A stretch of 7,680 nucleotides of DNA. It comes from Nitrososphaeraceae archaeon (GTDB lineage Archaea > Thermoproteota > Nitrososphaeria > Nitrososphaerales > Nitrososphaeraceae). A program made the translations under genes and the position numbers. This document shows positions 1 to 6,596 of this stretch, piece after piece; positions within the stretch are counted from its first letter, which is position 1; the number at the start of each line of letters is the position of its first letter. The notes below the pieces were generated by a model. The model did not search any database and was not told the DNA's origin. It saw only the letters and a list, made by a program, of their open reading frames with translations. The stretch covers positions 1 through 7,680 of the forward strand of contig JANWJI010000200.1 of NCBI GenBank assembly GCA_025449515.1. Direction: 5' to 3'.

Positions 1-111
1 CATATCTGATATTGTATCCGGTATACTGAACTTCAGAGTGATGCAGTCTAACAGGATTTCAATCTAAGAATACAGTCAAAATAGGCAGCACTAATAGATC
101 ATAACTGCTAA

Positions 112-516
112 TTACGCAAGAGATCTAATGATTACTTTTGCTCCATCTTTAATCTGACTCAATGTCTCATTCTTATCAGAATCTATAATTCTGCCTACAA
201 TATTCACAGCAGAGTACACCAATATCATTCCGTTCTTACTTATGGGAGTTGGTCCGAAGAATAAACATAATGCTTTGCCTTCGGGCCAATAAGCAACATC
301 TAATTTATTAACTTCGATCTTTGCACTGTCTTCCAGTCCTACAGATATCATAGTTCGATCAGTATAGAGTTCATCTCCCCATCTATTGATATTAACTTCA
401 ATCGGTAGATTCTCAAATATTGCTTTGAAGGTCTTTGGCGCAAGGGAATCATCTAATTCTATTCTAATCACTTTATCGTCGAGATCTGGGAATACAACAG
501 CAATAATCTTCTTCAT
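112..516 (-). CDS. Cyclophilin-like fold protein, TM1367 type (DUF369/Cyclophil_like)
   Basis: A protein of 134 residues that resembles the small single-domain cyclophilin-fold family typified by Thermotoga TM1367. Seen in the sequence: a WGDELY motif at residues 46-51, the hallmark segment YWPEGKALCLFFGPTP at 76-91, a YSAVNIVGRI strand at about 101-110 and an IKDGAKV end near 122-128. These occur in the family's order, and the length matches the usual 120-135 residues. I chose the ATG at 516: the open frame runs 12 codons further up to a TTG at 552, but the family fold begins at MKKII, so the extension is probably untranslated. Family members share the cyclophilin barrel, but I know of no established peptidyl-prolyl isomerase activity for them, so the role is open. 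There is no signal peptide or membrane segment, so it is probably cytoplasmic. No SD site is visible. It stands alone, 222 bases from the next gene on the same strand. Confidence 0.88.
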   Translation of the reverse strand: MKKIIAVVFPDLDDKVIRIELDDSLAPKTFKAIFENLPIEVNINRWGDELYTDRTMISVGLEDSAKIEVNKLDVAYWPEGKALCLFFGPTPISKNGMILVYSAVNIVGRIIDSDKNETLSQIKDGAKVIIRSLA

Positions 517-559
517 AACGCGATACTGGTGAAAGGATGCACTTGTACTCAAATATATC

Positions 560-576
560 TTATATCTATATAACTA
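560..576 (-). promoter_or_regulatory. Possible TATA box region for the cyclophilin-like gene
   Basis: Read on the minus strand, this stretch gives TTATATAG followed by GATATAAG, about 45-60 bases upstream of the chosen ATG at 516. An archaeal TATA box lies about 25 bases before transcription start, so this would give a leader of some 20-30 bases. The wider sequence is AT-rich, so a chance match is quite possible. Confidence 0.3.
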
Positions 577-738
577 ATGTACTTCTATCTAGCACTGATA
601 TCCAAAAATGTTTTGAGTAGTTATAATACTTCAATACATATGTGTGACAGTATCTTACTCAGATGGGTTACACTTCTGCTATCAGAATTTGCATCTATAA
701 ATGAAATCTAGATTATGACATATGCTTACACACCGTGG

Positions 739-1119
739 TTAGTTAATCCTTTCTCCTTCTTGATTCCAACCACTAAGATCAACCTCAATGAATATTGATT
801 CATTTTTCTTAGCAGCGACAATCCAGCTTTTTAATTCTAGTTTCCAATTAATTTCATTTTCATCATCTATTATCTGATCATACGCATCTACAAACCTTGT
901 AAATGATTCACCAACTTTTGTGATTGCCATAAAATTCTCATCTTTCTCTAAACCAATAGCGAATTCATTTCTGTTTTGATTAGTATAGATACAAATTAGT
1001 GGTTTTCGAATATGAGATTGATTTCCATGATTTGACTTCATTATCTTTCTCTTTTTAGTTACTGTTACTTCATTGCTTCTGTAGACTAAAATAAAGATAT
1101 CATTTCTTATCTTCATCAT
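739..1119 (-). CDS. Hypothetical protein, 126 residues
   Basis: I do not recognise this protein. The frame opens with two ATG codons (MMKIRND). Residues 1-27 are basic with a short hydrophobic stretch (IFILVY). From about residue 38 the sequence reads like a small alpha/beta domain: a KPLICIYTN strand, an EFAIGLEKDENFMAI hairpin, an acidic helix around 75-100 ending in LELKSWIVAAKK, and a final FIEVDLSG strand. It has no cysteine pairs, no clear membrane span and no catalytic motif that I can name. An internal ATG at 1041 would give a 100-residue protein keeping the whole ordered part and dropping the basic tail; neither start has an SD site, so the start is uncertain. The end is a TAA at 739-741. 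The open frame in AT-rich DNA and the charged, protein-like composition support a real gene, but no family match backs it. Confidence 0.55.
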   Translation of the reverse strand: MMKIRNDIFILVYRSNEVTVTKKRKIMKSNHGNQSHIRKPLICIYTNQNRNEFAIGLEKDENFMAITKVGESFTRFVDAYDQIIDDENEINWKLELKSWIVAAKKNESIFIEVDLSGWNQEGERIN

Positions 1120-1454
1120 TATATATGTAGATCTTTCTGAGAAACATTTCGAGAAATATCACATTGCAAGAGTGATTTGGTAGTTTACGTTATGCTGAAA
1201 GATCTGAAAACAAACTGGTTATATCTTCATAGTTAGAATCCAGAAAATGTATATTGTTGCTTACTAATCATGTATAGAATACAATTTTATATGTTGATTT
1301 GACTAAGATTTTACTACAATGCAAGATGAGATGCGCTGCTAACTCACTACCAAATCTGACTTCTGCTGCTGATCATGTATACAATGACGTACTATTTGAA
1401 AGAAAAATAGAATAGAGTACACCAGAACTAATTCCATATTTTCAGAATTACTTT

Positions 1455-1461
1455 AGGAGGT
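1455..1461 (+). promoter_or_regulatory. Strong Shine-Dalgarno site AGGAGGT
   Basis: AGGAGGT matches the archaeal anti-SD sequence fully and lies 9 bases before an ATG at 1471, which is ideal spacing. Most genes in this window have no SD site, so a perfect one before a 23-codon frame stands out. It either serves a microprotein or is what remains of a once longer gene. Confidence 0.45.
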
Positions 1462-1470
1462 TAGAGAACT

Positions 1471-1542
1471 ATGTCGGAATGCTACATCTTGCTTGTGCTT
1501 GGATCACTTACAGAAGAGGAGGACTTTTCGCATAGGCTCTAA
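1471..1542 (+). CDS. Possible microprotein or 5' end of a broken gene (23 residues)
   Basis: A frame of 23 codons beginning MSECYILLVLGS and ending at a TAA at 1540-1542. The start has the perfect SD site described at 1455-1461. The N-terminal half is hydrophobic (YILLVLGSL), followed by an acidic TEEEDF segment. That pattern recalls one strand and the start of a helix of a small alpha/beta domain such as the ligand-binding domain of Lrp/AsnC-type proteins, but it is too short to assign. Translation past the stop does not continue into recognisable protein. It may be a real leader or microprotein, the stump of a decayed gene, or chance; I favour the stump or chance. Confidence 0.25.
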   Translation: MSECYILLVLGSLTEEEDFSHRL

Positions 1543-1555
1543 AGCAAATGCTTAG

Positions 1556-1687
1556 ACAATTGCAAATTACATTATATCCGTGAGAACAGAAGTAAATCTT
1601 TCTGATCATTATAGACGATGCAAAATGTCGAATGGTATTGACACAATGCTTACTCTGATGCTCGGAAATCTGAGAGATAGACTGTAA
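1556..1687 (+). pseudogene. Possible decayed tyrosine-integrase fragment
   Basis: This 43-codon open frame lies between a TAG at 1553-1555 and a TAA at 1685-1687 and has no convincing start of its own (a GTG lies at 1580). Its first half reads IANYIISVRTEV followed by NLSDHYRR. From memory, that arrangement (a YI-S--TE stretch followed by an SD-YRR helix) resembles the N-terminal DNA-binding region of XerC/integrase-like recombinases of Nitrososphaeria. The resemblance stops after about residue 22, and no catalytic Arg/His/Tyr domain follows in any frame I tried. If correct it is a short relic of a past integration event. The match is recalled, not computed, and could be chance. Confidence 0.25.
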
Positions 1688-1788
1688 GTAAGGACCGATT
1701 CAATAAAATACTACGTATGTTAGGAAAATTAATCGCACGATTCTTAAATATTCAGGACGAATAGCAATTTAACGCAATAGCAAAATCG

Positions 1789-1800
1789 TTTTTTCTTTTT
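1789..1800 (+). terminator. T-rich tract, possible archaeal terminator
   Basis: Six T, one C, five T on the plus strand. Archaeal RNA polymerase can stop at such T-rich tracts without a hairpin, and I see no convincing stem before it. It would end any transcript from the short frames at 1471-1687. A second run of seven T lies at 1868-1874. There is no proven gene upstream, so the assignment is weak. Confidence 0.22.
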
Positions 1801-1925
1801 GGAGTCATAAAAGCCTCAACTCGGATTTACTGATTTATCATATTTGCTCATATTATCAAATTTCGCATTTTTTTAGTTGAAATACAAAAATTAGGTTCAG
1901 TAGGTAGTGATGGGAGGATAAGATT

Positions 1926-2006
1926 ATGGATCTCCTGTCAACAAAAATATGTGCTTCCGGCTCCGATCTCATAGATATAAATTCTATTAACGATATAGAA
2001 TTGTGA
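1926..2006 (+). CDS. Possible microprotein with SD site (26 residues)
   Basis: A frame of 26 codons starts with MDLLSTKICASGSDL and ends in a TGA at 2004-2006. A GGGAGGAT sequence at 1912-1919 places a good SD site about 8 bases before the ATG at 1926. The peptide is acidic toward its end, with one cysteine and no membrane span or known motif. An 8-base inverted repeat covers its last codons (see 1980-2002). The SD core could also fold onto ATCTCC at 1929-1934, which would hide the start; that pairing has a bulge and is only suggestive. It could be a leader peptide, a gene remnant or chance. Confidence 0.22.
   Translation: MDLLSTKICASGSDLIDINSINDIEL
1980..2002. repeat. 8-base perfect inverted repeat with 7-base loop
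   Basis: AATTCTAT at 1980-1987 is followed by a 7-base spacer and then its exact reverse complement ATAGAATT at 1995-2002. It could form a small hairpin in RNA or act as a binding site for a dimeric regulator. All pairs but two are A-T, so the hairpin would be weak, and no T run follows to make it a terminator. Confidence 0.4.
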
Positions 2007-2069
2007 AATGGTTAATGTTTAATATTATTTGTATTAATATCATACACTCAAAAATATCATAGACTAATA

Positions 2070-2100
2070 CGACGACCAAATTGACGACAGATTTGACGGC
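2070..2100. repeat. Three imperfect short tandem repeats, GACG-type
   Basis: Within about 30 bases the core GACGAC or GACGGC appears three times (near 2071, 2083 and 2095), each of the later two preceded by TT. The stretch is clearly richer in G and C than the DNA around it and ends in a run of five T (2101-2105). It lies about 290 bases before the alcohol dehydrogenase start. It might be an operator, part of a termination signal, or slippage; nothing in the sequence decides between these. Confidence 0.3.
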
Positions 2101-2391
2101 TTTTTGTTTAACATAAAATAATCATACATATTTTTGGAAGATATCAGTCACATGAATTGAGCGTAAATCAGATTGCCTCTTTTAGCTCGAGGTGGTCAGA
2201 GTCTACCGAAATGGCTTGGACAATATTCCTCGTTACATGCTACATAAAAGTAAAAATTAAGACAGAACAATCGCTATCGCTAGTGATGTGTGATTACTTT
2301 TCCCTCGAACAAAAAAAGAATATCCAAATAATAGAAAACATTTATCAGAGATAGTAATAGAATGGTCCTTTAGGAATGGTAAACAATAATT

Positions 2392-3462
2392 ATGATGAAA
2401 GCCGCAAGGATCATTAAACCGAAGGAATCGTTAGAAATACAAGATATTGAGGTACCCAACCCCAAAGGGTCGCAAGTCCTTGTTAAGATCCAGTCTTCTG
2501 GTGTATGTCATAGTGACATACACCTTTGGCAAGGCGGATATGAAGGTCCGGGAGGACAATTCTTAAAGACAACTGATAGAGGAGTAACTTATCCACTAAC
2601 ACCTGGACACGAAGTATCTGGAATAGTAGAAAATATTGGTGAGGAAGTACAACAACAAGGAAGGATACTTAAAAAAGACAAGGTTCTTGTGTATCCTTGG
2701 ATAGGCGAAGGACTTTGTCCTGCATGCAGACTAGGTGAGGAGAATCTATGTGACAATCCTAGATCATTAGGAATTTACAAAGATGGTGGATATGCTGAAT
2801 ATATTTTGATACCAAGTTATAGATATCTTGTGAAGTTACCAGAGCATATTGACATGGACGTAGCAGCAACTTTATCGTGTTCCGCGCTCACAGCATATGG
2901 TGCAGTTAAGAATGCTGATATAAAGCCCTATGATAATGTAGTTATTGTAGGAGCGGGCGGACTAGGTTTAATGGCTATGCAGCTGGCTAAAGCATTATCT
3001 GGAGCAAAGATTATTGCTTTAGATTTAGACGATAAAAAGCTTAAAGTAGCAAAAGATAATGGTGCAGACGAGATAATCAATACTAAGAAAGAGACTGACA
3101 TTACCAAATCTGTAATGGAATTGACTAACAATATGGGTGCAGATGCAGTTATTGATTTTGTAAATGCGTCAAAAACCGTGGATGCAGATATGAAATTTCT
3201 AAGAAGACGAGCTAAAGTTGTACTCGTAGGTCTTTTTGGAGGTGAATTAAGACTAAACCTGGTAACAATGCCAACAAGGGCATATAGACTAATTGGCTCC
3301 TATACCGGAACTTTAGCTGATATGACTGAATTGATATCGTTGGCAGATAGAGAAATAATTAAACCGGTAATATCTGACAAGTTTAAACTTAACCAAGCCA
3401 CAGAAGCATTGTCTAAGTTAAAAGAGGGTAAAATTATTGGAAGAGGAGTCTTAAATCCGTGA
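2392..3462 (+). CDS. Zinc-dependent alcohol dehydrogenase, medium-chain family
   Basis: NAD-dependent oxidoreductase of 356 residues that interconverts an alcohol and its aldehyde or ketone, closely resembling Sulfolobus ADH. Seen: catalytic zinc ligands C39 (in GVCHSD), H73 with E74 (in PGHE) and C163 (in LSCSAL). The structural zinc site is E106, C109, C112 and C120, with glutamate in place of the usual first cysteine, as in the Sulfolobus enzyme. The Rossmann motif GAGGLG is at 187-192. D211 ends the second strand and normally selects NAD over NADP. The GroES-like domain is about 1-165 plus the C-terminal end, with the cofactor domain between. Two ATGs open the frame (2392 and 2395); the second fits homologue N-termini as well as the first. 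No SD or strong TATA box is visible. The stop overlaps the next gene by 4 bases, so the two are co-translated. The substrate cannot be read from the sequence; crenarchaeal succinic semialdehyde reductases belong to the same broad family. Confidence 0.93.
   Translation: MMKAARIIKPKESLEIQDIEVPNPKGSQVLVKIQSSGVCHSDIHLWQGGYEGPGGQFLKTTDRGVTYPLTPGHEVSGIVENIGEEVQQQGRILKKDKVLVYPWIGEGLCPACRLGEENLCDNPRSLGIYKDGGYAEYILIPSYRYLVKLPEHIDMDVAATLSCSALTAYGAVKNADIKPYDNVVIVGAGGLGLMAMQLAKALSGAKIIALDLDDKKLKVAKDNGADEIINTKKETDITKSVMELTNNMGADAVIDFVNASKTVDADMKFLRRRAKVVLVGLFGGELRLNLVTMPTRAYRLIGSYTGTLADMTELISLADREIIKPVISDKFKLNQATEALSKLKEGKIIGRGVLNP
3443..3448 (+). promoter_or_regulatory. SD site GAGGAG that fixes the aldehyde dehydrogenase start
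   Basis: GAGGAG lies inside the last codons of the alcohol dehydrogenase, 10 bases before the GTG at 3459. It supports that non-ATG start; the next ATG in frame is 41 codons later and would cut into the conserved domain. Confidence 0.6.
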
Positions 3463-4916
3463 GATCTGCTAACGAAAATATTCATAATAATGATAACAAG
3501 GAAGAACTACAGGATTATAGAAAATCAAAACTACAGACAATAGATCCTACAACAGAACAAGTTCTCAAAGAATATGAAATAATGAGCAAAGAACAGATAG
3601 ATGACTCAATAAAACAAGCAAGAAATGCATTCTTAGAATGGAAGAGAAATATTGACAAAAGATCAGATTTTCTTTATGCATTTGCAAAAGAGCTTAGAAA
3701 AAATAAAGAAAAACTTGCCAAAACAGCTACAGAGGAGATGGGAAAAGCAATAAAGGAATCAAGATCAGAAATAGAAAAATGTGCATGGGTAATAGAATAT
3801 TACGCGGATAATGGAAAAATTTTTTCAACCGCCGAAGTTGTTAATACAGATGCAAGAAAAAGTACCATATCATTTGAGCCCATTGGAGTCATAGGTAGCA
3901 TAATGCCATGGAATTTTCCTTATTGGCAGGGAATAAGGTTTGCAGCTCCGTCATTGATGGTTGGAAACACTATTGTACTAAAACCAGCTAGTGCTACAAT
4001 GCAATGTGGAATTGAGATTGAGAATACTTTTCATAAGGCTGGAGTACCAGAAGGTGTTTTTCAAACGTTAATAGGAGACTCAACTATTGCAGATACTATT
4101 ATCGATTCTAAGGGTATTAATGCCGTAACTTTTACAGGCAGCGTACCTATTGGCGCGAAAGTTGCACAGCGAGCCACGTCACAACTAAAGAAGACGGTAC
4201 TTGAGCTAGGAGGAAGCGATCCATTCATAGTATGCGAGGACGCAGATATTGAAAAAGCTACAACTGGTGCGGTTAAAGGGAGGTTCATTAATTGTGGACA
4301 GAGCTGTATAGCATCTAAAAGGTTTATTGTAGATAAGAGAATAGCAGACCAGTTTACTGAGAAGTTTGTTCAGAAGGCTGAAAAACTTAGAGTGGATGAT
4401 CCATTTTTGGAGGATACAGATATGGGGCCGGTTGTTAATGCTAAATCTCTTGAGAATATAGATAGGATTGTAAAGGCATCTATAAAAGAAGGAGCGGAAT
4501 TGCTTACAGGCGGGGAGAAAGTAAAAGATAAAGGATATTTTTATCGTCCAACTATTCTCAAGAATGTATTACCTAAAATGGAAATAGCACAAGAAGAAGT
4601 ATTTGGGCCGGTTGCACCAATAATTGTCACTAACGATGAAAAGGAAGCTATAAAGGTTGCAAATGATTCCAAATTTGGCCTTGGTGCAAGTATATGGACA
4701 CAAGATCTTGAAAAGGCAGAAAAATTATCTGCGACGGTGGAATCTGGGATCGTCACCGTAAATAATATGGTAGTATCTGATCCAAGAGTTCCATTCGGTG
4801 GCGTCAAGAAAAGTGGGTTTGGTAGAGAATTATCAAGATATGGTATGCTGGAATTTGTAAATATAAAATCAATTCGACTCTACGACCAACTTCTCTATAA
4901 TCATCATGTAGAATAA
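3459..4916 (+). CDS. Aldehyde dehydrogenase, succinate-semialdehyde dehydrogenase type
   Basis: Oxidises an aldehyde to its acid with NAD(P), probably succinic semialdehyde to succinate. The 485 residues span the full family length. Seen: oxyanion N152 in PWNFP (150-154), cofactor K175, FTGSVPIG at 225-232, general base E249 in LELGG, catalytic C283 in GQSC, E380 in EEVFGP, and the C-terminal PFGGVKKSGFGRE at 445-457. The GGSDPFIV segment after E249 and the SRYGMLEFVNIKS ending closely resemble E. coli Sad (YneI). Residue 178 is serine (KPAS) where NAD-specific members carry glutamate; GabD also has serine there and uses NADP, so NADP use is possible. The GTG start overlaps the upstream stop (GTGA) and has an SD site. 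The first 25 residues are polar, asparagine-rich and not part of the fold. Pairing with an alcohol dehydrogenase suggests a two-step oxidation. In ammonia-oxidising archaea an aldehyde dehydrogenase has been proposed as succinyl-CoA reductase, so that substrate is an alternative. Confidence 0.92.
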   Translation: MRSANENIHNNDNKEELQDYRKSKLQTIDPTTEQVLKEYEIMSKEQIDDSIKQARNAFLEWKRNIDKRSDFLYAFAKELRKNKEKLAKTATEEMGKAIKESRSEIEKCAWVIEYYADNGKIFSTAEVVNTDARKSTISFEPIGVIGSIMPWNFPYWQGIRFAAPSLMVGNTIVLKPASATMQCGIEIENTFHKAGVPEGVFQTLIGDSTIADTIIDSKGINAVTFTGSVPIGAKVAQRATSQLKKTVLELGGSDPFIVCEDADIEKATTGAVKGRFINCGQSCIASKRFIVDKRIADQFTEKFVQKAEKLRVDDPFLEDTDMGPVVNAKSLENIDRIVKASIKEGAELLTGGEKVKDKGYFYRPTILKNVLPKMEIAQEEVFGPVAPIIVTNDEKEAIKVANDSKFGLGASIWTQDLEKAEKLSATVESGIVTVNNMVVSDPRVPFGGVKKSGFGRELSRYGMLEFVNIKSIRLYDQLLYNHHVE

Positions 4917-4964
4917 AAATATCAATAAAAGTAGACGAATGCCAAAAATAAATAAATATTTAAA

Positions 4965-6278
4965 ATGGTAACGAAAATTAACATCAAAACTTACAAAGAT
5001 AACAACGTCAATAAAGATAAATTGTCATCATTAGCAATAGCAGAGAACAACAAAAGGATTGAGAACGTATTAATACTTCAAGGTGGCGGATCTTTGGGAG
5101 CCTTCGGGTGCGGAGTCTACAAGGAACTTACAAAGAACAAGATAGATCTAGATATTATTGCAGGTACTTCAATCGGTGGAATAAATGCTGCAATTATGGT
5201 AGGTAGCAAAGATGAGAAACATCCAGAGCAACTCTTAGAACAGTTCTGGCTCGAATTAGCTGACAGCTATATAGATTTAGACAAAACAACCTTTCCTCAT
5301 CCTTCTGATTCAATATTCCAACTTCTAGAGCAGTTTATGCCATTTAGAAGATACTATGATGACCTTAAACTATTGTCACAACAAAAAATCTATTTGACAA
5401 ATGCAAATGAATACGAGCGGAGGGTTAAACAGCTAAAGGCCTTTTATAGCTCAGCTATATTTGGAAACGATAAAATGTTCAGGCCAAGGTGGATGCATAA
5501 CAATGCATTAGCTGATCCAGAGTACTTTACACCTATAAAATGGACTTATATGTATGATCACTCACCCCTAGCAAAAACTCTTGAAAAATATATTGACTTT
5601 GATAAATTAAGGCCCAAGGGAAATCCAAATACACGTTTGATCTTAACTGCAGTGAACATTTTAACTGCAGAGTCTCTAACATTCGATAGTTATAAGCAAC
5701 AAATAACTCCAAAACATATCCTCGCAACATCCGCTTATCCTTTATATAACTTTCCATGGATAGAAGTACAAGATGGTATATTCGCGTGGGATGGTGGCTT
5801 ATTAAGCAATACTCCTTTAAGAGAGGTACTAGATGTATCACCAATAAATGATAAAAAAATATTTTTGGTAGAAAATTATCCCAAAAAGGTTGATGCATTA
5901 CCAAAGAACTTGCCAGAGGTTCATCACAGGGCAAGAGACATTATCTTTTCAGATAAGACTGAACACAATATTACATTATCTAAAATAATAACACAATATC
6001 TTAGATATATAGATGAATTATATCAAATAATCGAAGAACACATAGAACCAGCAAAAATAGATAAACAACAACTAAAAAGAATCCGTCTGAAATACAAGAG
6101 ATATAAACAAGAGCATGGAGCTGAAATAAAAGAGATCTTTTACATAACACGCAAGGAGCCATTTCCTCACATGTATGAAAATGCAGATTTCTCGCCGGAG
6201 ACGATCAGGAATGAAATTAAAGAGGGTGAAATGAAAGCACTACAAGCAATAAAAGATGCGATCAAAATTAACTTGTAG
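4965..6278 (+). CDS. Patatin-like serine hydrolase with C-terminal DUF3734-type region
   Basis: Predicted serine ester hydrolase (lipid acyl hydrolase or related) of 437 residues. Seen: oxyanion loop QGGGSLG at 39-45, nucleophile elbow GTSIGG with S69, and the partner aspartate D276 in a DGG motif, so the Ser-Asp dyad is complete. Between them lies a long insert with FRPRWMHNN near 172-180 and DPEYFTP near 184-190. After the dyad, about 290-437 contains a charged helical stretch and ends with ENADFSPETIRNEIKEG, typical of bacterial DUF3734 patatins. No signal peptide or membrane span is seen, so it acts inside the cell. The ATG at 4965 is the only start before the first motif; no SD is visible, and the 48-base AT-rich gap could hold its own promoter. 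As I recall, bacterial members often neighbour 3-hydroxybutyrate dehydrogenase. Here it follows an alcohol/aldehyde dehydrogenase pair, which suggests ester-store or lipid breakdown; the substrate is unproven. Confidence 0.88.
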   Translation: MVTKINIKTYKDNNVNKDKLSSLAIAENNKRIENVLILQGGGSLGAFGCGVYKELTKNKIDLDIIAGTSIGGINAAIMVGSKDEKHPEQLLEQFWLELADSYIDLDKTTFPHPSDSIFQLLEQFMPFRRYYDDLKLLSQQKIYLTNANEYERRVKQLKAFYSSAIFGNDKMFRPRWMHNNALADPEYFTPIKWTYMYDHSPLAKTLEKYIDFDKLRPKGNPNTRLILTAVNILTAESLTFDSYKQQITPKHILATSAYPLYNFPWIEVQDGIFAWDGGLLSNTPLREVLDVSPINDKKIFLVENYPKKVDALPKNLPEVHHRARDIIFSDKTEHNITLSKIITQYLRYIDELYQIIEEHIEPAKIDKQQLKRIRLKYKRYKQEHGAEIKEIFYITRKEPFPHMYENADFSPETIRNEIKEGEMKALQAIKDAIKINL

Positions 6279-6394
6279 AATATGAAAGCTTTGTAACTAG
6301 ATTACTACAAAATCCCATATTGTTAATGCATTAAGCACTAAAAATGTAATTCGCTTAAAACAGCAATAAGTTGATTTAGGTTAAAATGTAACTC

Positions 6395-6592
6395 TTAAAG
6401 CACTTCCACAAGATACAGTGAATCATTCATACCACAAACAGGACATGCCAGATTTATAATTCCGAAGTCTGAGTTCATAATTTTTTTCCTATAATCAAGC
6501 AAGTCCAATCCAACAGTCATAAAGTTATCACAGATTATACAATGAGACTCGAGTGCAACTGTGTCAGCATAGCTTCTAATTTGAAAGCGCAT
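6395..6592 (-). CDS. Small double-CxxC protein, copy B (65 residues)
   Basis: Probable small metal-binding (zinc ribbon-like) protein. Two cysteine pairs, C18-x2-C21 and C50-x2-C53, are 28 residues apart, a spacing suited to four-cysteine zinc binding. It begins MRFQIRS and has no membrane span. Its first 22 residues align without gaps to residues 15-36 of the 77-residue protein at the other side of the neighbouring winged-helix gene: F, R, AD, LE, the CxxC and the following D are all kept. The ATG at 6592 comes 4 bases after the stop of the 262-residue gene, so the two are surely co-transcribed and probably translationally coupled; no classical SD is visible. Function unknown: it could be a partner or regulator of the upstream protein. 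It converges on the patatin gene with about 115 bases between. Confidence 0.7.
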   Translation of the reverse strand: MRFQIRSYADTVALESHCIICDNFMTVGLDLLDYRKKIMNSDFGIINLACPVCGMNDSLYLVEVL

Positions 6593-6596
6593 AATT

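Larger units (their letters stand above)
1120..2391. other. Gene-poor stretch of about 1.27 kb
   Basis: No long, protein-like reading frame lies on either strand here. A frame at 2157-2354 opens with TTG and has no family resemblance, so I left it out. What can be seen is listed separately: two very short frames with strong SD sites, a short open frame that may be a relic of an integrase, T-rich tracts, an 8-base inverted repeat and a small set of imperfect repeats. I see no tRNA (no TTCGA-type T-loop with paired arms) and no CRISPR-like repetition. Long spacers are common in Nitrososphaeria of the Nitrosocosmicus type, so decayed sequence plus the upstream region of the dehydrogenase operon is the simplest reading. 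Confidence 0.6.

Noticed and set aside
1..111. Window start, checked for a gene end or RNA gene
   Set aside because: All frames are broken by stops and there is no tRNA-like fold; nothing can be supported.
517..552. N-terminal extension of the cyclophilin-like protein to a TTG at 552
   Set aside because: The family fold begins at the ATG at 516, and the extension lies where the untranslated leader would be expected.
1136..1160. Short inverted repeat ATTTC-GA-GAAAT upstream of the 126-residue protein
   Set aside because: Five-base arms are too short to separate from chance, and its distance to any promoter is unknown.
1163..1357. Shared ATTTGGTAGT in opposite orientation near 1175 and 1350, and ATCATGTATA twice near 1268 and 1373
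   Set aside because: Ten-base matches in AT-rich DNA of this length are expected by chance, and the flanks do not continue the match, so no transposon ends can be claimed.
2157..2354. Reading frame of 65 codons on the plus strand before the alcohol dehydrogenase
   Set aside because: It opens with TTG, has no SD site, and its composition and sequence resemble no protein I know; most likely chance within the operon's upstream region.
5533..5934. Long minus-strand reading frame inside the patatin gene
   Set aside because: It is fully contained in a well-supported gene whose catalytic motifs are in the other frame.
6279..6394. Gap between the converging patatin and double-CxxC genes, checked for terminators
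   Set aside because: There are only scattered short T and A runs (up to five) and no hairpin followed by a T tract, so I did not list a terminator.
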